Shown here one piece after another: positions 40,005 to 48,716 of a stretch of 64,000 nt of DNA. Under the pieces are notes generated by a model. It had not been told where the DNA came from and did no database searches. It worked only from the letters and a program-made list of their open reading frames with translations. Every line of letters begins with the position of its first letter. Positions within the stretch are counted from its first letter, which is position 1. Both the position numbers and the translations under genes were made by a program. The stretch comes from Saccharibacillus sacchari DSM 19268 (GTDB taxonomy: Bacteria > Bacillota > Bacilli > Paenibacillales > Paenibacillaceae): contig NZ_KK073875.1 of NCBI RefSeq assembly GCF_000585395.1, forward strand, positions 385,186 through 449,185, given 5' to 3'.

Positions 40005-41090
40005 ATGAAGGCCCTTAGAGATTTTTTCTACATTCCGGGGATTCGCAGGTCACTGGCGCTGATTCTGGCCCTCGTCCTGCTCATTTCGCTCCGGAGCATG
40101 CTCAGCATGCTGCTTATCACGTTTATCCTCACGTATCTGATGAACCGACTGCACCGTTTTATACGAAAAGGAACGGATCGCATCAAGCTTAACAGTAAAC
40201 TCGTGCTCGTCCTGACGTATGCCTTGCTGGTATTTGCGCTTGGATTCGGGATTTACCGTTACTTGCCCGTCTTCATCTATGAAATTCAGCAGTTAATCAA
40301 TCAGGTCATCTCCTTCTATAACAATCTGTCCAATCTGGCGTTGCCCGACAATACGTTTACGCGCTATATCATGAACTCCGTCAAGGAATTCGATATCGCG
40401 AGCTACGTCGAAGGCGGTCTGGACTTCATCGTGCACACGATCACCGACATCGGCAAATGGAGCCTCAACTTGTTTATCGCGTTCATTCTGAGCTTGTTCT
40501 TTAACTTGGAAAAAGACAAAGTCTCTTCGCTCATGTCGAAGTTCCGTTACAGCAAAGCGGCTTACTTCTTCACGGAGCTGGAATACTTCGGCCGCAAATT
40601 CGTGGCTTCGTTCGGCAAAGTGCTTGAAGTCCAGTTCATGATCTCGCTGACGAACTCCTTGCTCTCGCTAATCTTCCTGTGGGCGTTCGGATTCCCGAAC
40701 TTGTTCGCGCTATGGCTCATGATCTTCCTGCTCGGTCTTGTGCCGGTCATGGGCGTTGTCATCTCGCTCATCCCGCTCTGCGCGATCGCGTTCAACATCG
40801 GCGGCTTCAAAATGATTCTGTACATTCTGATTATGATCGTGGTGCTGCACGCGATCGAAGCTTATGTGCTCAATCCGAAATTCATGTCGAACAAAACGCA
40901 TCTGCCGATCTTCTTCACGTTCCTGATCTTGCTGCTGGGCGAGCATTTCCTGGGAGCATGGGGCTTGATTGTCGGGGTGCCGATCTTTATCTTCCTGTTG
41001 GATATTTTGGAGGTTCCGCTCGAGCCGGGAGGAAAAGCTTCCGCGAAGAAGAAAGGGGAACCGCCTATCATGCCGCCGAAGGTTCAGTAG
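40005..41090 (+). CDS. AI-2E family transporter (PF01594)
   Basis: This 361-residue integral membrane protein has seven to eight helices: RSLALILALVLLISLRSML, LVLVLTYALLVFALGFGIY, WSLNLFIAFILSLFFNL, MISLTNSLLSLIFLWAFG, FALWLMIFLLGLVPVMGVV and LGEHFLGAWGLIVGVPIFIF. The amphipathic middle region and the terminal helices match the AI-2E/YdbI-YtvI superfamily. Despite the name, most members are not autoinducer exporters, and some are Na+/H+ antiporters. ATG 40005 (MKALRDFFYIPG) has AAGGAG 14 bases upstream, slightly far. The frame extends to 39837 without a better start. Confidence 0.88.
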   Translation: MKALRDFFYIPGIRRSLALILALVLLISLRSMLSMLLITFILTYLMNRLHRFIRKGTDRIKLNSKLVLVLTYALLVFALGFGIYRYLPVFIYEIQQLINQVISFYNNLSNLALPDNTFTRYIMNSVKEFDIASYVEGGLDFIVHTITDIGKWSLNLFIAFILSLFFNLEKDKVSSLMSKFRYSKAAYFFTELEYFGRKFVASFGKVLEVQFMISLTNSLLSLIFLWAFGFPNLFALWLMIFLLGLVPVMGVVISLIPLCAIAFNIGGFKMILYILIMIVVLHAIEAYVLNPKFMSNKTHLPIFFTFLILLLGEHFLGAWGLIVGVPIFIFLLDILEVPLEPGGKASAKKKGEPPIMPPKVQ

Positions 41091-41114
41091 TTTCCGTGCG
41101 GTGGGTGACGCTGC

Positions 41115-41213
41115 GGGAGAAATTCGTTCAAGACGCTGTCTCACTCGGAAAATGGATTGAAGTTTTTAGTGGAATTTTCAGAGTTCAAAGGCGTCTTTCA
41201 CTGAATTTCTCCC
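41115..41213. repeat. inverted-repeat element R2, copy 1
   Basis: GGGAGAAATTC (41115-41125) and GAATTTCTCCC (41203-41213) form 11-bp arms. The motifs GTTCAA and GGCGTCTTTCACT inside, and CTCCGCTTCTGCGCTCG after, recur in the copy at 54533-54572. Here the loop is longer (77 bases) because of an extra insert. It follows the AI-2E permease gene. Confidence 0.65.
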
Positions 41214-41258
41214 TCCGCTTCTGCGCTCGTTCGCGGAACCTTTTTTAAAAGTAAGAAG

Positions 41259-41290
41259 ACCGAACCGGGGTTTGCGGTTCGGTTTTTTTT
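41259..41290 (+). terminator. terminator of the AI-2E transporter gene
   Basis: ACCGAACC and GGTTCGGT pair around GGGGTTTGC with a T run of eight. It lies after the R2 element. Confidence 0.85.
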
Positions 41291-41349
41291 GATAGTTTCC
41301 AAAAAGAATAAATTTGTTGTGTCGATAAAAGCGGCGGCAATACGCGGAC

Positions 41350-41522
41350 AAAAAAAGGTCCCCGTCGGGGTGGCTCCGACGGGGATACATATATCTCTCA
41401 AAGAGGGGTTACGTGTATATTAAGCGCTCAAGCTGAAAAGAAGCTGACTGTAACTTAAAGATTTGCTTAAAATTCGAACAAGTACAAAAAAAGGACCCCG
41501 ACGAGGTGGCTTCGTCGGGGTC
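41350..41522 (-). terminator. two tandem hairpin terminators downstream of the serine hydrolase gene
   Basis: Hairpin A (41350-41387) is GTCCCCGTCGG...CCGACGGGGA and hairpin B (41485-41522) is GGACCCCGACGA...TCGTCGGGGTC. Each has seven A residues on the left, hence a T-run on the minus strand. The sequences beyond each hairpin also resemble each other (AGAGGGG, ATAT, CTGAAAA, CTGA at matching offsets). The unit of about 135 bases is therefore duplicated. The 529-base gap 41091-41619 holds only these elements. Confidence 0.7.
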
Positions 41523-41619
41523 AAGCTCTATGATTAGAGGGGATTGAATATAAAATAACCCCGGAACCTGAAAACAACCTGAAACGCCGATGAAAGTTGG
41601 ATAAAAGACAGCGAGCGGC

Positions 41620-42783
41620 TTAAAGGGCGCCGTAGGCGGCAGCGCGGACACGCAGGTGATGATGTTCTTCCATGTTGGGCAGCATTTGGTGCATGTAGAC
41701 GATCGCCGTATTCGTTTCCGGCGAGATCGAAGTCCAGGTTCCGGCCATGCCTGTCCAGCCGAATTCGCCAAGCGGACTGTTGCTGCCGCCTGCGGCGCGG
41801 TCGATCAGGGTGCGAACGCCGAGGCCGTAGCCGTAGCCTGCCGAGTACGAGTTGGCGAAATCGGCGAGCTGCACTTCATTCAGTTGGTTGGTGCGCATCA
41901 GGTCGACGGTGCTGCGGCTCAAGATTCGGACCCCGTTCAGCGTGCCGCCTGCGGCGAGCATGCTGGCGAATTTCATGTAGTCGCGCGTTGTTGCGTACAA
42001 GCCTTGACCGCCGGGTTCCAGCAATGCGTCCGGCTGGTGCAGGGCATCCATTTCCTCCGATGCCGGAGTGAGCTTGCCGTCTTCGGCACGCTCGTACATG
42101 ACCGCCATCCGTTCCTTAATATCGTCGCGATAGCGATAACCGGTGTCTGCCATTCCGAGCGGTCCGAAAATTTCATCCTGCAAAAACTCTCCGAGCTTTT
42201 TACCGGAAACGGCTTCGATCAGCGCTCCGACCAAATCATGACCGTATCCGTACATCCAGCGCGTGCCCGGCTCGAACATCACCGGTGCTTGCGCTGTCGC
42301 GTTGACTTCTTCCTGCAACGTGTAGCGTCCGCCCGTCTTCTCGTTCAGCTCTTGGCGCAAACGCGTAATCTCGCGCGCGGTCAGCGATTCTCCGTACGGA
42401 TACGGATGCCCGGTCATCATGCCGAAGGCGTGCCGAACCAGGATCGGATTTTGCACGGGTTCGGTATGGACTTGTCCGTTTGCGTGCGTCACGGTCTTCC
42501 GTACATTCTTATACTCGGGCAGATACAGATGCAACGGCTCGTTCAGCAAAAATTTGCCGCGTTCGAACAGAATCATCGCTGCCGTGCAGACGACCACTTT
42601 GGTCATGGAATATAACCGAAATACCGTGTCGGCATCTACTGCGTTTCCTTTTTCCAGATTCGATTGTCCGAAATATCCTTCATATACGACTTCTCCGTCT
42701 TTCGCGATCATGCAGGCGCAGCCGGAAGGTCCTTGTTCCGTAAAAGACTCCAGCAGCGCGGATAAGTGATCGAATCGTGCCAT
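41620..42783 (-). CDS. serine hydrolase, class C beta-lactamase family
   Basis: This 387-residue protein has the beta-lactamase/penicillin-binding-protein-like fold. SMTK in VFRLYSMTKVVVCTAA supplies the catalytic Ser-x-x-Lys (about residue 67). YGYGHDLVGALIEAVSG occupies the Tyr-x-Asn position, and GWTGMAGTWTSISP fits the third motif region. No signal peptide is present, so it is cytosolic or exported otherwise. Such enzymes are usually esterases or D-amino-peptide hydrolases rather than resistance enzymes. The frame opens at 42861. ATG 42783 has GAGG eight bases upstream, and ATG 42789 is an alternative. It is followed by two terminators. Confidence 0.85.
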   Translation of the reverse strand: MARFDHLSALLESFTEQGPSGCACMIAKDGEVVYEGYFGQSNLEKGNAVDADTVFRLYSMTKVVVCTAAMILFERGKFLLNEPLHLYLPEYKNVRKTVTHANGQVHTEPVQNPILVRHAFGMMTGHPYPYGESLTAREITRLRQELNEKTGGRYTLQEEVNATAQAPVMFEPGTRWMYGYGHDLVGALIEAVSGKKLGEFLQDEIFGPLGMADTGYRYRDDIKERMAVMYERAEDGKLTPASEEMDALHQPDALLEPGGQGLYATTRDYMKFASMLAAGGTLNGVRILSRSTVDLMRTNQLNEVQLADFANSYSAGYGYGLGVRTLIDRAAGGSNSPLGEFGWTGMAGTWTSISPETNTAIVYMHQMLPNMEEHHHLRVRAAAYGAL

Positions 42784-42886
42784 TTGCATCGCCTCGTTTT
42801 CCGTTAGGTAGCGTATTTTTCTTGTATGCATAAAGAAGAATAATCCGCTTTCACGTTCCATTTTGGCAGATATGAAACGTTTTAGC

Positions 42887-43367
42887 TAGTACCTTGACCT
42901 CATAGCATCCAAGGTTTGAGCGCGACTTGAACAGATGCTTCGCCCTGCAACTTCGTTTTCATGAATCGTTCTGTCCATGATCGGCGGCTAGCACCTTGTC
43001 AACGCTAAAGGTAAGGTTTCGCCTCTCTGAGATTACGTATCTAACCCGTGTACGAAGTCTTTAACGGATCGCACATCCGTTAGAACGCTTTTTTTCGCGA
43101 TCTGAAATCCGTAACGGATAGTAGGGGCGCTTAAACCGGAAAAACAGATGAAATGAGCACGAAAATCGGCCTTTTTCACCGCTAAGCGTCGCCTCGTTCC
43201 GTTAAAAATCTCAATTCTCCAATTCGTAGCGCTAAGCGTCATGTCGATCCGTTACATGTCATCTCCCCCGGATTGCGCTTGTCCGATCAAGTTGAACGAA
43301 CCGATGCGGAGCGGGTCTTGATGGATGGACAACGCTGAACCTTAAATCTAATCCGGTCCAGGCAGTA
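42887..43367. repeat. degenerate composite of palindromic ends and AACGGA repeats (M5)
   Basis: The 678-base gap 42784-43461 lacks a credible gene. TAGTACCTTGACC (42887-42899) plus AAGGTTT matches the left end of M1. A second left-like end, TAGCACCTTGTCAACG, lies near 42990. GAACCTTAAATCTAATCCGGTCCAGG with GCAGTA ends at 43367 and matches the right end. Between them are TAACGGAT/ATCCGTTA hairpins (43062-43082), further TAACGGAT at 43112, and a direct repeat GCTAAGCGTC...TCCGTTA at 43181 and 43231. TAGGGCGTGTA follows at 43366. A 69-codon minus-strand frame here is rejected. Confidence 0.6.
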
Positions 43368-43410
43368 GGGCGTGTATCCAGCTTCGGTATGACTTTTTTC
43401 AAAAATTAGC

Positions 43411-43439
43411 TTGACCTTCATTAGTAGACATGGTATATT
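43411..43439 (+). promoter_or_regulatory. promoter of the tRNA-Ala/tRNA-Lys unit
   Basis: TTGACC (43411-43416) and TATATT (43434-43439) are separated by 17 bases and lie 23 bases before the tRNA-Ala 5' end. Confidence 0.75.
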
Positions 43440-43461
43440 CCATATTACGAGTTATCTGATC

Positions 43462-43537
43462 GGGGCCTTAGCTCAGCTGGGAGAGCGCATCGCTGGCAGC
43501 GATGAGGTCAGGGGTTCGATCCCCCTAGGCTCCACCA
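43462..43537 (+). tRNA. tRNA-Ala (anticodon GGC)
   Basis: The acceptor stem GGGGCCT/AGGCTCC with one G-U pair, D-loop AGCTCAGCTGGGAGAGC, anticodon loop CTGGCAG (anticodon GGC), T-arm GGGGTTCGATCCCC and an encoded CCA are all present in 76 bases. Confidence 0.96.
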
Positions 43538-43544
43538 CGTATAT

Positions 43545-43617
43545 GGATTCTTAGCTCAGTTGGTAGAGCATTCGACTCTTAATCGACAGGTCCAGGGTTC
43601 GAGCCCCTGAGAATCCA
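43545..43617 (+). tRNA. tRNA-Lys (anticodon CTT)
   Basis: The acceptor stem GGATTCT/AGAATCC, D-loop AGCTCAGTTGGTAGAGC, anticodon loop CTCTTAA (anticodon CTT), T-arm CAGGGTTCGAGCCCCTG and discriminator A are present. CCA is not encoded. The first anticodon-stem pair (27-43) is a T-C mismatch. It lies seven bases after tRNA-Ala on one transcript. Confidence 0.95.
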
Positions 43618-43621
43618 TCCC

Positions 43622-43658
43622 AAAAAGAAACGACAGAAATGTCGTTTCTTTTTTTTGT
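43622..43658 (+). terminator. terminator of the tRNA pair
   Basis: AAGAAACGAC and GTCGTTTCTT pair around AGAAAT, followed by a run of eight T residues directly after tRNA-Lys. Confidence 0.9.
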
Positions 43659-43755
43659 CTTCTTCTTCAAACTACAGAACTAGTTCCAAAGACCTTAATT
43701 CATTCGACCAAATAGGTCTTGCCAATAATAAATTGACACAGGATGTAAATTTTCA

Positions 43756-43784
43756 TTGCTACTTTCAAATAGGTATACTATAAT
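43756..43784 (+). promoter_or_regulatory. promoter of the riboswitch-controlled operon
   Basis: TTGCTA (43756-43761) and a perfect TATAAT (43779-43784) are spaced by 17 bases. They lie about 60 bases upstream of the riboswitch aptamer. A TTGACA at 43733 has no properly spaced -10. Confidence 0.65.
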
Positions 43785-43850
43785 TCTATTTGGCTATAGA
43801 GTGGAATTTATCTACTTTCATCAAGTGAAAATCCTTATACAATCTCATAT

Positions 43851-43930
43851 TTTGGCAAACTTATTGAAAAATAAGGACGCAAAGCTATAGGGACCAAATC
43901 CGTCGGGGTAGGTCAGCCAGTTGCATTCAA
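43851..43930 (+). ncRNA. cyclic di-GMP-I (GEMM-I) riboswitch aptamer
   Basis: Landmarks of the GEMM-I class occur in order. GGCAAAC (43854-43860) is followed by the short hairpin CTTATT-GAAA-AATAAG with its GAAA tetraloop, then GGACGCAAAGC (43875-43885), TATAGGGACC, and the receptor helix GGTCAGCCAGTTGC (43911-43924). GCAA at the start pairs with TTGC at the end to close P1. CCAGTTG (43917-43923) can instead pair with CAATTGG (43931-43937), which overlaps the following terminator. The expected result is that c-di-GMP binding frees the terminator and turns the operon off. The direction is inferred from pairing only. Confidence 0.88.
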
Positions 43931-43935
43931 CAATT

Positions 43936-43973
43936 GGCGAGGTATGGGTATTTGTACCCATTTTCGCCTTTTT
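43936..43973 (+). terminator. riboswitch expression-platform terminator
   Basis: GGCGA (43936-43940) pairs with TCGCC (43964-43968), enclosing TGGGTA with TACCCA, followed by five T residues. It ends 28 bases before the start codon of the decarboxylase gene. Its first two bases overlap the alternative pairing partner of the aptamer. Confidence 0.85.
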
Positions 43974-44001
43974 ACATTTTAGATTGGGGAGGAACCCAGG
44001 A

Positions 44002-45672
44002 GTGTCTAATTACAGAGAGAATTCCGTACAAACCTTTTTTCCAAGCGAGGATGGAAATCAAGAAGAACGTCAGCAGTTTATGCAGCTCATCGAGCAATTG
44101 ATTACAGGTGTCGACGATTTGAAAAACCCTAACGGCGTAAATTTGTTGGGCGAAAAAGAACGTTCGAAGTCCTTCTATACCGATTTGATTCGCAATAGCA
44201 CAATCCCGGCGGATAGCACGGACCAAAAAGAAGTAAACGAGCATTTGCTGAAGCTGCTGCACAATCACCCTTACCACTCCAAATATTTCTTGACGAATAT
44301 TCTGCCAATGGCAAGCACTCCGGGAATCTTGGGCATGATCACGGCATTCCTGGTGAATGGCAACAATCTTTGGGATGTATACGGTCCTGCCGGTGCCGAG
44401 GCGGAAGTTCGCGTCATCAGCATGATGTCCAAGCTGGTCGGATATGATCCGCAACTGAGCGGCGGTTATACGACATGGGGCGGTCAAGGTGCTATTTTCA
44501 CAGGCCTGAGATTGGCGATCGCCAAAGTTGCACCGGATGCTCCTCGTAAGGGCGTTCCGCGCAACCTGTATGCCTTTTGCTCGGAATCGGCTCATTACAG
44601 CTTGTTCAAATCCATGGAAGCAACAGGACTCGGCAGCGATAACCTGATTAAGATTCGCACCCATTCCGATAGCTCGATGGACACCGAAGACCTTCGTCAA
44701 AAGATGGAGAAAGTCATTGCCGAGGGCGGCATTCCGGTTTACGTCGTAGCGACTACGGGCACCACCGATGCGATGGGCATCGATAATGTTAAATTGATCA
44801 AGGAAACCGCTGCGGAAGTAGCCGCTCAACACGGTTTGCAGCGTCCGCATATTCATGCCGACTCCGCGCTCGGCGGATTTTTCGCCTTTTTCCGCGAGTA
44901 CGATTTTGCGGGCAATCCGCTGAAGTTCCCGACGCAAGTGTTGGGAGCTTTGCAGCAAATCAACAGCAGAATGCAATACCTGTCGCTGGCCGACACGCTC
45001 TGCTTCGACTTCCAAAAGCTCGGCCAAACGCCTTATTCGACAAGCCTCTTCCTGGTAAAAAATGCTGCTGATCTCCAGCTCGTTGATCTTGCCGAAGAAG
45101 AAACGCCTTATGTCGGACACCGGGGTTATGGCGATTATCACACGGGCTACACTTTGGAATGCTCGCGTATGGCAAGTTCGATCAGTATCTATAGCGCGCT
45201 TCTGGCATTCGGCGTGACCGGGTATCAACGTCTGCTGGCCCAGTTTGTCGAAGTCAACCTGGCATTCCGAGACGCGTTGCGCCGCGAAATTCCCGAAGCT
45301 GTGATCGTGAACGATGAAAATCCGGCGATCATGACGCTGTTCCGGATCTACCCGGATCGGAAGAACGATTTCCAAGCGGAATTGTCCGGCCAATGCTCAC
45401 TTGCTCATATCGAAGATACCAATCGTTTGAACGAGCAACTGTTCGAAGTCTTGGGCGAGAAAAGAGAGGTCATGTTCTTCGGGGATACGAAAAAACATTT
45501 GGTGGTGCCGACAAGCGACGGAAACCAAACTTCCCTGTCCGCCGCTAAACTGTTTGTCATTTCGCCTTATACGCAAGTTTCGCATGTGCCGGAAATCGTA
45601 GACTATCTCAAGCAAAATATCGACACCGTATTTCATTCCTATGCAGGTACGCTGCAACCAATCGGAGGGTAA
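44002..45672 (+). CDS. PLP-dependent (group II-type) amino acid decarboxylase
   Basis: This protein of about 556 residues has the fold-type I decarboxylase pattern. TTWGGQGAIFTGLRLAI is an SGGT-like substrate/PLP region. Later come VYVVATTGTTDAMGIDNV, HIHADSALGGFFAFF with the PLP-binding Asp, and DFQKLGQTPYSTSLFL, where Lys is the probable Schiff-base residue. It resembles glutamate/tyrosine/aspartate decarboxylase relatives, and the substrate is not readable. The frame opens at 43921, but GTG 44002 follows GGGGAGG by nine bases and lies after the riboswitch terminator. It is therefore the first gene under c-di-GMP control. A chemoreceptor gene starts three bases after its stop. Together they may link an amino-acid-derived product to motility or lifestyle switching. 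Confidence 0.86.
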   Translation: MSNYRENSVQTFFPSEDGNQEERQQFMQLIEQLITGVDDLKNPNGVNLLGEKERSKSFYTDLIRNSTIPADSTDQKEVNEHLLKLLHNHPYHSKYFLTNILPMASTPGILGMITAFLVNGNNLWDVYGPAGAEAEVRVISMMSKLVGYDPQLSGGYTTWGGQGAIFTGLRLAIAKVAPDAPRKGVPRNLYAFCSESAHYSLFKSMEATGLGSDNLIKIRTHSDSSMDTEDLRQKMEKVIAEGGIPVYVVATTGTTDAMGIDNVKLIKETAAEVAAQHGLQRPHIHADSALGGFFAFFREYDFAGNPLKFPTQVLGALQQINSRMQYLSLADTLCFDFQKLGQTPYSTSLFLVKNAADLQLVDLAEEETPYVGHRGYGDYHTGYTLECSRMASSISIYSALLAFGVTGYQRLLAQFVEVNLAFRDALRREIPEAVIVNDENPAIMTLFRIYPDRKNDFQAELSGQCSLAHIEDTNRLNEQLFEVLGEKREVMFFGDTKKHLVVPTSDGNQTSLSAAKLFVISPYTQVSHVPEIVDYLKQNIDTVFHSYAGTLQPIGG

Positions 45673-45675
45673 CAC

Positions 45676-47421
45676 GTGTTAAAGAATACATCAAATCCAT
45701 CCAAGAAATCCGCATTTGGCTGGTATAAAAATCATATTTCGGCAAAAATGATTTCTTCGATTATTTTGCTGATCGTATTTACTTGTACGGCGTTCTCGAT
45801 TGCAGAATCCCAAATCAGCAACCGGCTTACAAGCGAATTGGAAGCCCAATTCGATCTGCGGCTCGCCACAAGCATTCAGTCGATCAACGCTTATTTGGAA
45901 TCGATTCCCGAGAATCCGGCAGATATTGACGGAACCGACAATGCGGCGCACAAGAAAATCAAAGACAAGCTGGAGAACATACTCGTAACCGATACGTTGG
46001 AAAATGTGTACATTCTCAGCAACAACACGGGCAAGGAACAGCTCGTGATCCTGACCGGCGTAGACGATGATTTCGGAACAGATTATGCGTTTTCGGATGA
46101 AATGAAGACGGCTATCTCTTCTCAGAAGATGACGTACAGCTCGATCTACGAAGACGAGTACGGCATCCACAAATCGGTCTTCCTTCCTTTGAAAGACGGT
46201 AACGGAAATACGTTCGGGATTGCAGGCATCGATATTGACGCGAGCGTTATTCCGGCTACGCAAACCTTCATTTTCTGGTTCACCGTTATCATTGTCGCAG
46301 TCGTGATTGTCATCGGCGTTGCTGTAGCTTTCTTGCTCAGCCGCAGCCTGACTCGCCCGATCAACCGACTTGTGAACGCGACCCAAAAAGTCGCGGAAGG
46401 CGATCTGACCGAAGCATTGGTACTCAAACGCGAAGACGAACTCGGTACGTTAGCCGATTCGTTCAATACGATGCGGGGCAATTTGGAGACGTTGATTCAT
46501 CAAATCTCAAGTTCTTCCGAAGTGTTCTCGACGACGGCAGGCAATATCAATCAATCGTCCAATGAAATGGGAGCCAGCTCGCATCAGGTTGCCCTTTCCA
46601 TGAACAGCGTGAACGAAGGCGTATCCGAAGTCGTGGTCTCGATCAACGACAGCACCTCTTCGATCGTGGAAGCCAACGATGAATTGGCCAAGGTAACGAA
46701 CGAAGTCGCGGGCATGCAGCAAATGGTTCAGGAGGTCAGCTCCTATTCCAAAGACGGCCAAGTGCTCGTCGAGAAAACCTTGAACCAAATGAACGTGATC
46801 CAACAAGAGATGCGACAATCTCAAGAAGCTGCCGTTCAGCTCGATACGCGTTCCAAGGAGATCAGCGATTTTATCACGGTCATTACGCATATCGCCACGC
46901 AGACCAACTTGCTGGCATTGAACGCCTCGATTGAAGCTGCGCACGTGGGTGAACACGGTAAAGGCTTCGCGGTTGTTGCCGGAGAAGTCAAAAAGCTGGC
47001 CGAACAATCGTCCAATGCGGCCAACTCCATTACGGAACTTATTCACAGTACCCAACTGGACAGCCAATCCGTGCTTACAAGCATTGAACAAGGCAGTCAG
47101 GCTGTTGAAAAAGGACAAGAATGGATTAACGAGATGTCGGAGAACTTTAATACGATCTTCAACGGCGTATCCTCGTTCTCTTCCCAAATCGGCCATCTGA
47201 AAAACTCGCTCGATAAAACAGATCGTTCGTTCGAGCTGATTACCGATTCCATGCAAAAAATTTCCGGGATTACCGAAGAACAATCGGCCGGATACGAAGA
47301 AGTCGGAGCCGCGATCGAAGAGCAAAGCGCGACCATGCAAGAAATCGCGGGCGCCATTCGCAATCTGTCCCAAATGGCCGACGAGCTGCAAGCCTCGGTA
47401 CAATATTTCAAAGTATCTTAA
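45676..47421 (+). CDS. membrane methyl-accepting chemotaxis protein with extracellular sensor
   Basis: This 581-residue transmembrane chemoreceptor has TM1 near residues 17-40 and an extracellular sensor of about 155 residues (Cache-like by size, with [20 protein letters not shown] and [14 protein letters not shown]). TM2 lies near 195-220, followed by HAMP ([22 protein letters not shown]) and a full signalling domain. The tip is [20 protein letters not shown], and [20 protein letters not shown] follows. The start is GTG 45676, seven bases after GGAGG and three bases after the decarboxylase stop, so the genes are co-transcribed and under the same riboswitch. It may sense a ligand related to the decarboxylase reaction, which is inferred from linkage only. 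Confidence 0.92.
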   Translation: MLKNTSNPSKKSAFGWYKNHISAKMISSIILLIVFTCTAFSIAESQISNRLTSELEAQFDLRLATSIQSINAYLESIPENPADIDGTDNAAHKKIKDKLENILVTDTLENVYILSNNTGKEQLVILTGVDDDFGTDYAFSDEMKTAISSQKMTYSSIYEDEYGIHKSVFLPLKDGNGNTFGIAGIDIDASVIPATQTFIFWFTVIIVAVVIVIGVAVAFLLSRSLTRPINRLVNATQKVAEGDLTEALVLKREDELGTLADSFNTMRGNLETLIHQISSSSEVFSTTAGNINQSSNEMGASSHQVALSMNSVNEGVSEVVVSINDSTSSIVEANDELAKVTNEVAGMQQMVQEVSSYSKDGQVLVEKTLNQMNVIQQEMRQSQEAAVQLDTRSKEISDFITVITHIATQTNLLALNASIEAAHVGEHGKGFAVVAGEVKKLAEQSSNAANSITELIHSTQLDSQSVLTSIEQGSQAVEKGQEWINEMSENFNTIFNGVSSFSSQIGHLKNSLDKTDRSFELITDSMQKISGITEEQSAGYEEVGAAIEEQSATMQEIAGAIRNLSQMADELQASVQYFKVS

Positions 47422-47437
47422 CCGATTTCACACAACA

Positions 47438-47478
47438 AACAGGAGCATGCCGGAAATACCGACATGCTCCTGTTTTTA
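47438..47478. terminator. bidirectional terminator between chemoreceptor and fabF
   Basis: AACAGGAGCATGCCGG and CCGACATGCTCCTGTT pair almost perfectly around AAATA, with T-rich sequence on the plus side. It serves the convergent chemoreceptor and fabF-like genes. Confidence 0.9.
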
Positions 47479-47480
47479 TT

Positions 47481-48716
47481 TTATTCGTATCGTCTCAATA
47501 CAATCGCCGAATTATGTCCGCCAAATCCGAATGAGTTTGAAATCCCCACCTCCATGTCTACTCTTCTCGCTGCCTTCGCCGTATAATCCAAATCGCACAT
47601 TTCATCCGCCTGTTCCAAATTAATCGTCGGCGGCACGATCCCGGTGTGCAGCGACTTCAGTAATGCAACCGCTTCTACAGCCCCCGATGCTCCCAACATA
47701 TGCCCGGTCATCGATTTGTTTGCCGTAACCGGAATCCGATACGACATTTCGCCAAATACCGCCTTAATGGCTGCCGTTTCCGAACGATCGCCGATCACCG
47801 TACTCGTCGCATGCGCGCTGATTACGTCCACTTCGCCCGGCTCTATTTTCGCTTCTTTCAGCGCCAATCGCATTGCACGCGCCGCTCCATGTCCGTCCTC
47901 CGGCGTCGCTACCATATGGTACGCATCCGAACTCGCCCCGTACCCGACCACTTCGCCCAGAATCGTCGCTCCGCGCCCCAGCGCATGGCTGAGCGATTCC
48001 AGCACCAAAATCCCTGCCCCTTCCGCCATTACGAAGCCGTCGCGCTCTCCATCGAACGGACGGCTTGCTCGGGTTGGATCGTCGTTACGCGCAGACAGTG
48101 CCGTGGCATTCGAAAAGCTCGCCAGCGCAATCCCGTGCAGCGCCGCTTCCGTCCCTCCTGCGATCATCACATCCGAACGTCCGGCTTGAATATGGAAAAA
48201 AGCTTCGCCGATTGCCGTATTTCCGATGGAGCAAGCCGTTACCGGAGACATCGACGCGCCTAACGCACCATAGCGAATGCTAATTAACGCCGCCGCCATA
48301 TTGGGAATCATCGCCGGAACGAGCATCGGACTGACGCGTCCCGGCCCGCGGCTTGCCAGCGTTCCCGCCTGATCCATCAGCGTCCCGATCCCGCCGATCC
48401 CGGAACCGACATAGACGCCCATTCGCTCCCGGTTCGTTTTTTCCAAATCAAGCCCGGATTGTTCCATCGCCTGTTCGGCCGCAACTAGCGCGAACTGACA
48501 GAACCGATCCAACTTCCGCGCCTCCTTCGCTCCGAGCAAGCCCGACGCATCGAAATCCTGCACGGCTCCCGCAATGTTCACCTTATAACCGCCAGCCTCA
48601 AACGCTTCAATAAACGATACTCCCGACTCTCCCCGAACCAGACGCGACCAGAAGCTTTCCGTTCCGATCCCCAGCGGCGACACGACACCTGTTCCCGTGA
48701 CAACGACTCTTTCCAT
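47481..48716 (-). CDS. beta-ketoacyl-ACP synthase II (FabF family), orphan copy
   Basis: This 411-residue thiolase-fold enzyme condenses malonyl-ACP with acyl-ACP. The Cys of VTACSIGNTAIGEAF is the acyl acceptor. HATSTVIGDRSE and NKSMTGHMLGASGAVEA carry the two catalytic His residues. YVGSGIGGIGTLMDQ and the C-terminal NSFGFGGHNSAIVLRRYE are typical. FabF normally has HGTST, so the Ala in HATST is a small deviation. No acpP, fabD or other fatty-acid genes are adjacent. It is divergent from an MmyB-type regulator, so it may be a dedicated extra copy, either for lipid remodelling or a small polyketide-like pathway, rather than the housekeeping enzyme. ATG 48716 follows GAGGAGG. Confidence 0.9.
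   Translation of the reverse strand: MERVVVTGTGVVSPLGIGTESFWSRLVRGESGVSFIEAFEAGGYKVNIAGAVQDFDASGLLGAKEARKLDRFCQFALVAAEQAMEQSGLDLEKTNRERMGVYVGSGIGGIGTLMDQAGTLASRGPGRVSPMLVPAMIPNMAAALISIRYGALGASMSPVTACSIGNTAIGEAFFHIQAGRSDVMIAGGTEAALHGIALASFSNATALSARNDDPTRASRPFDGERDGFVMAEGAGILVLESLSHALGRGATILGEVVGYGASSDAYHMVATPEDGHGAARAMRLALKEAKIEPGEVDVISAHATSTVIGDRSETAAIKAVFGEMSYRIPVTANKSMTGHMLGASGAVEAVALLKSLHTGIVPPTINLEQADEMCDLDYTAKAARRVDMEVGISNSFGFGGHNSAIVLRRYE

Noticed and set aside
41400-41440. Tiny plus-strand frame after AGAGGGG resembling a type I toxin leader
   Set aside because: It encodes only about seven residues, with no hydrophobic toxin-like peptide. The second copy has no ATG.
43033-43242. 69-codon minus-strand frame in the 42.8-43.4 kb gap
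   Set aside because: It consists of AACGGAT-type repeats, lacks an SD and has no recognisable protein character.
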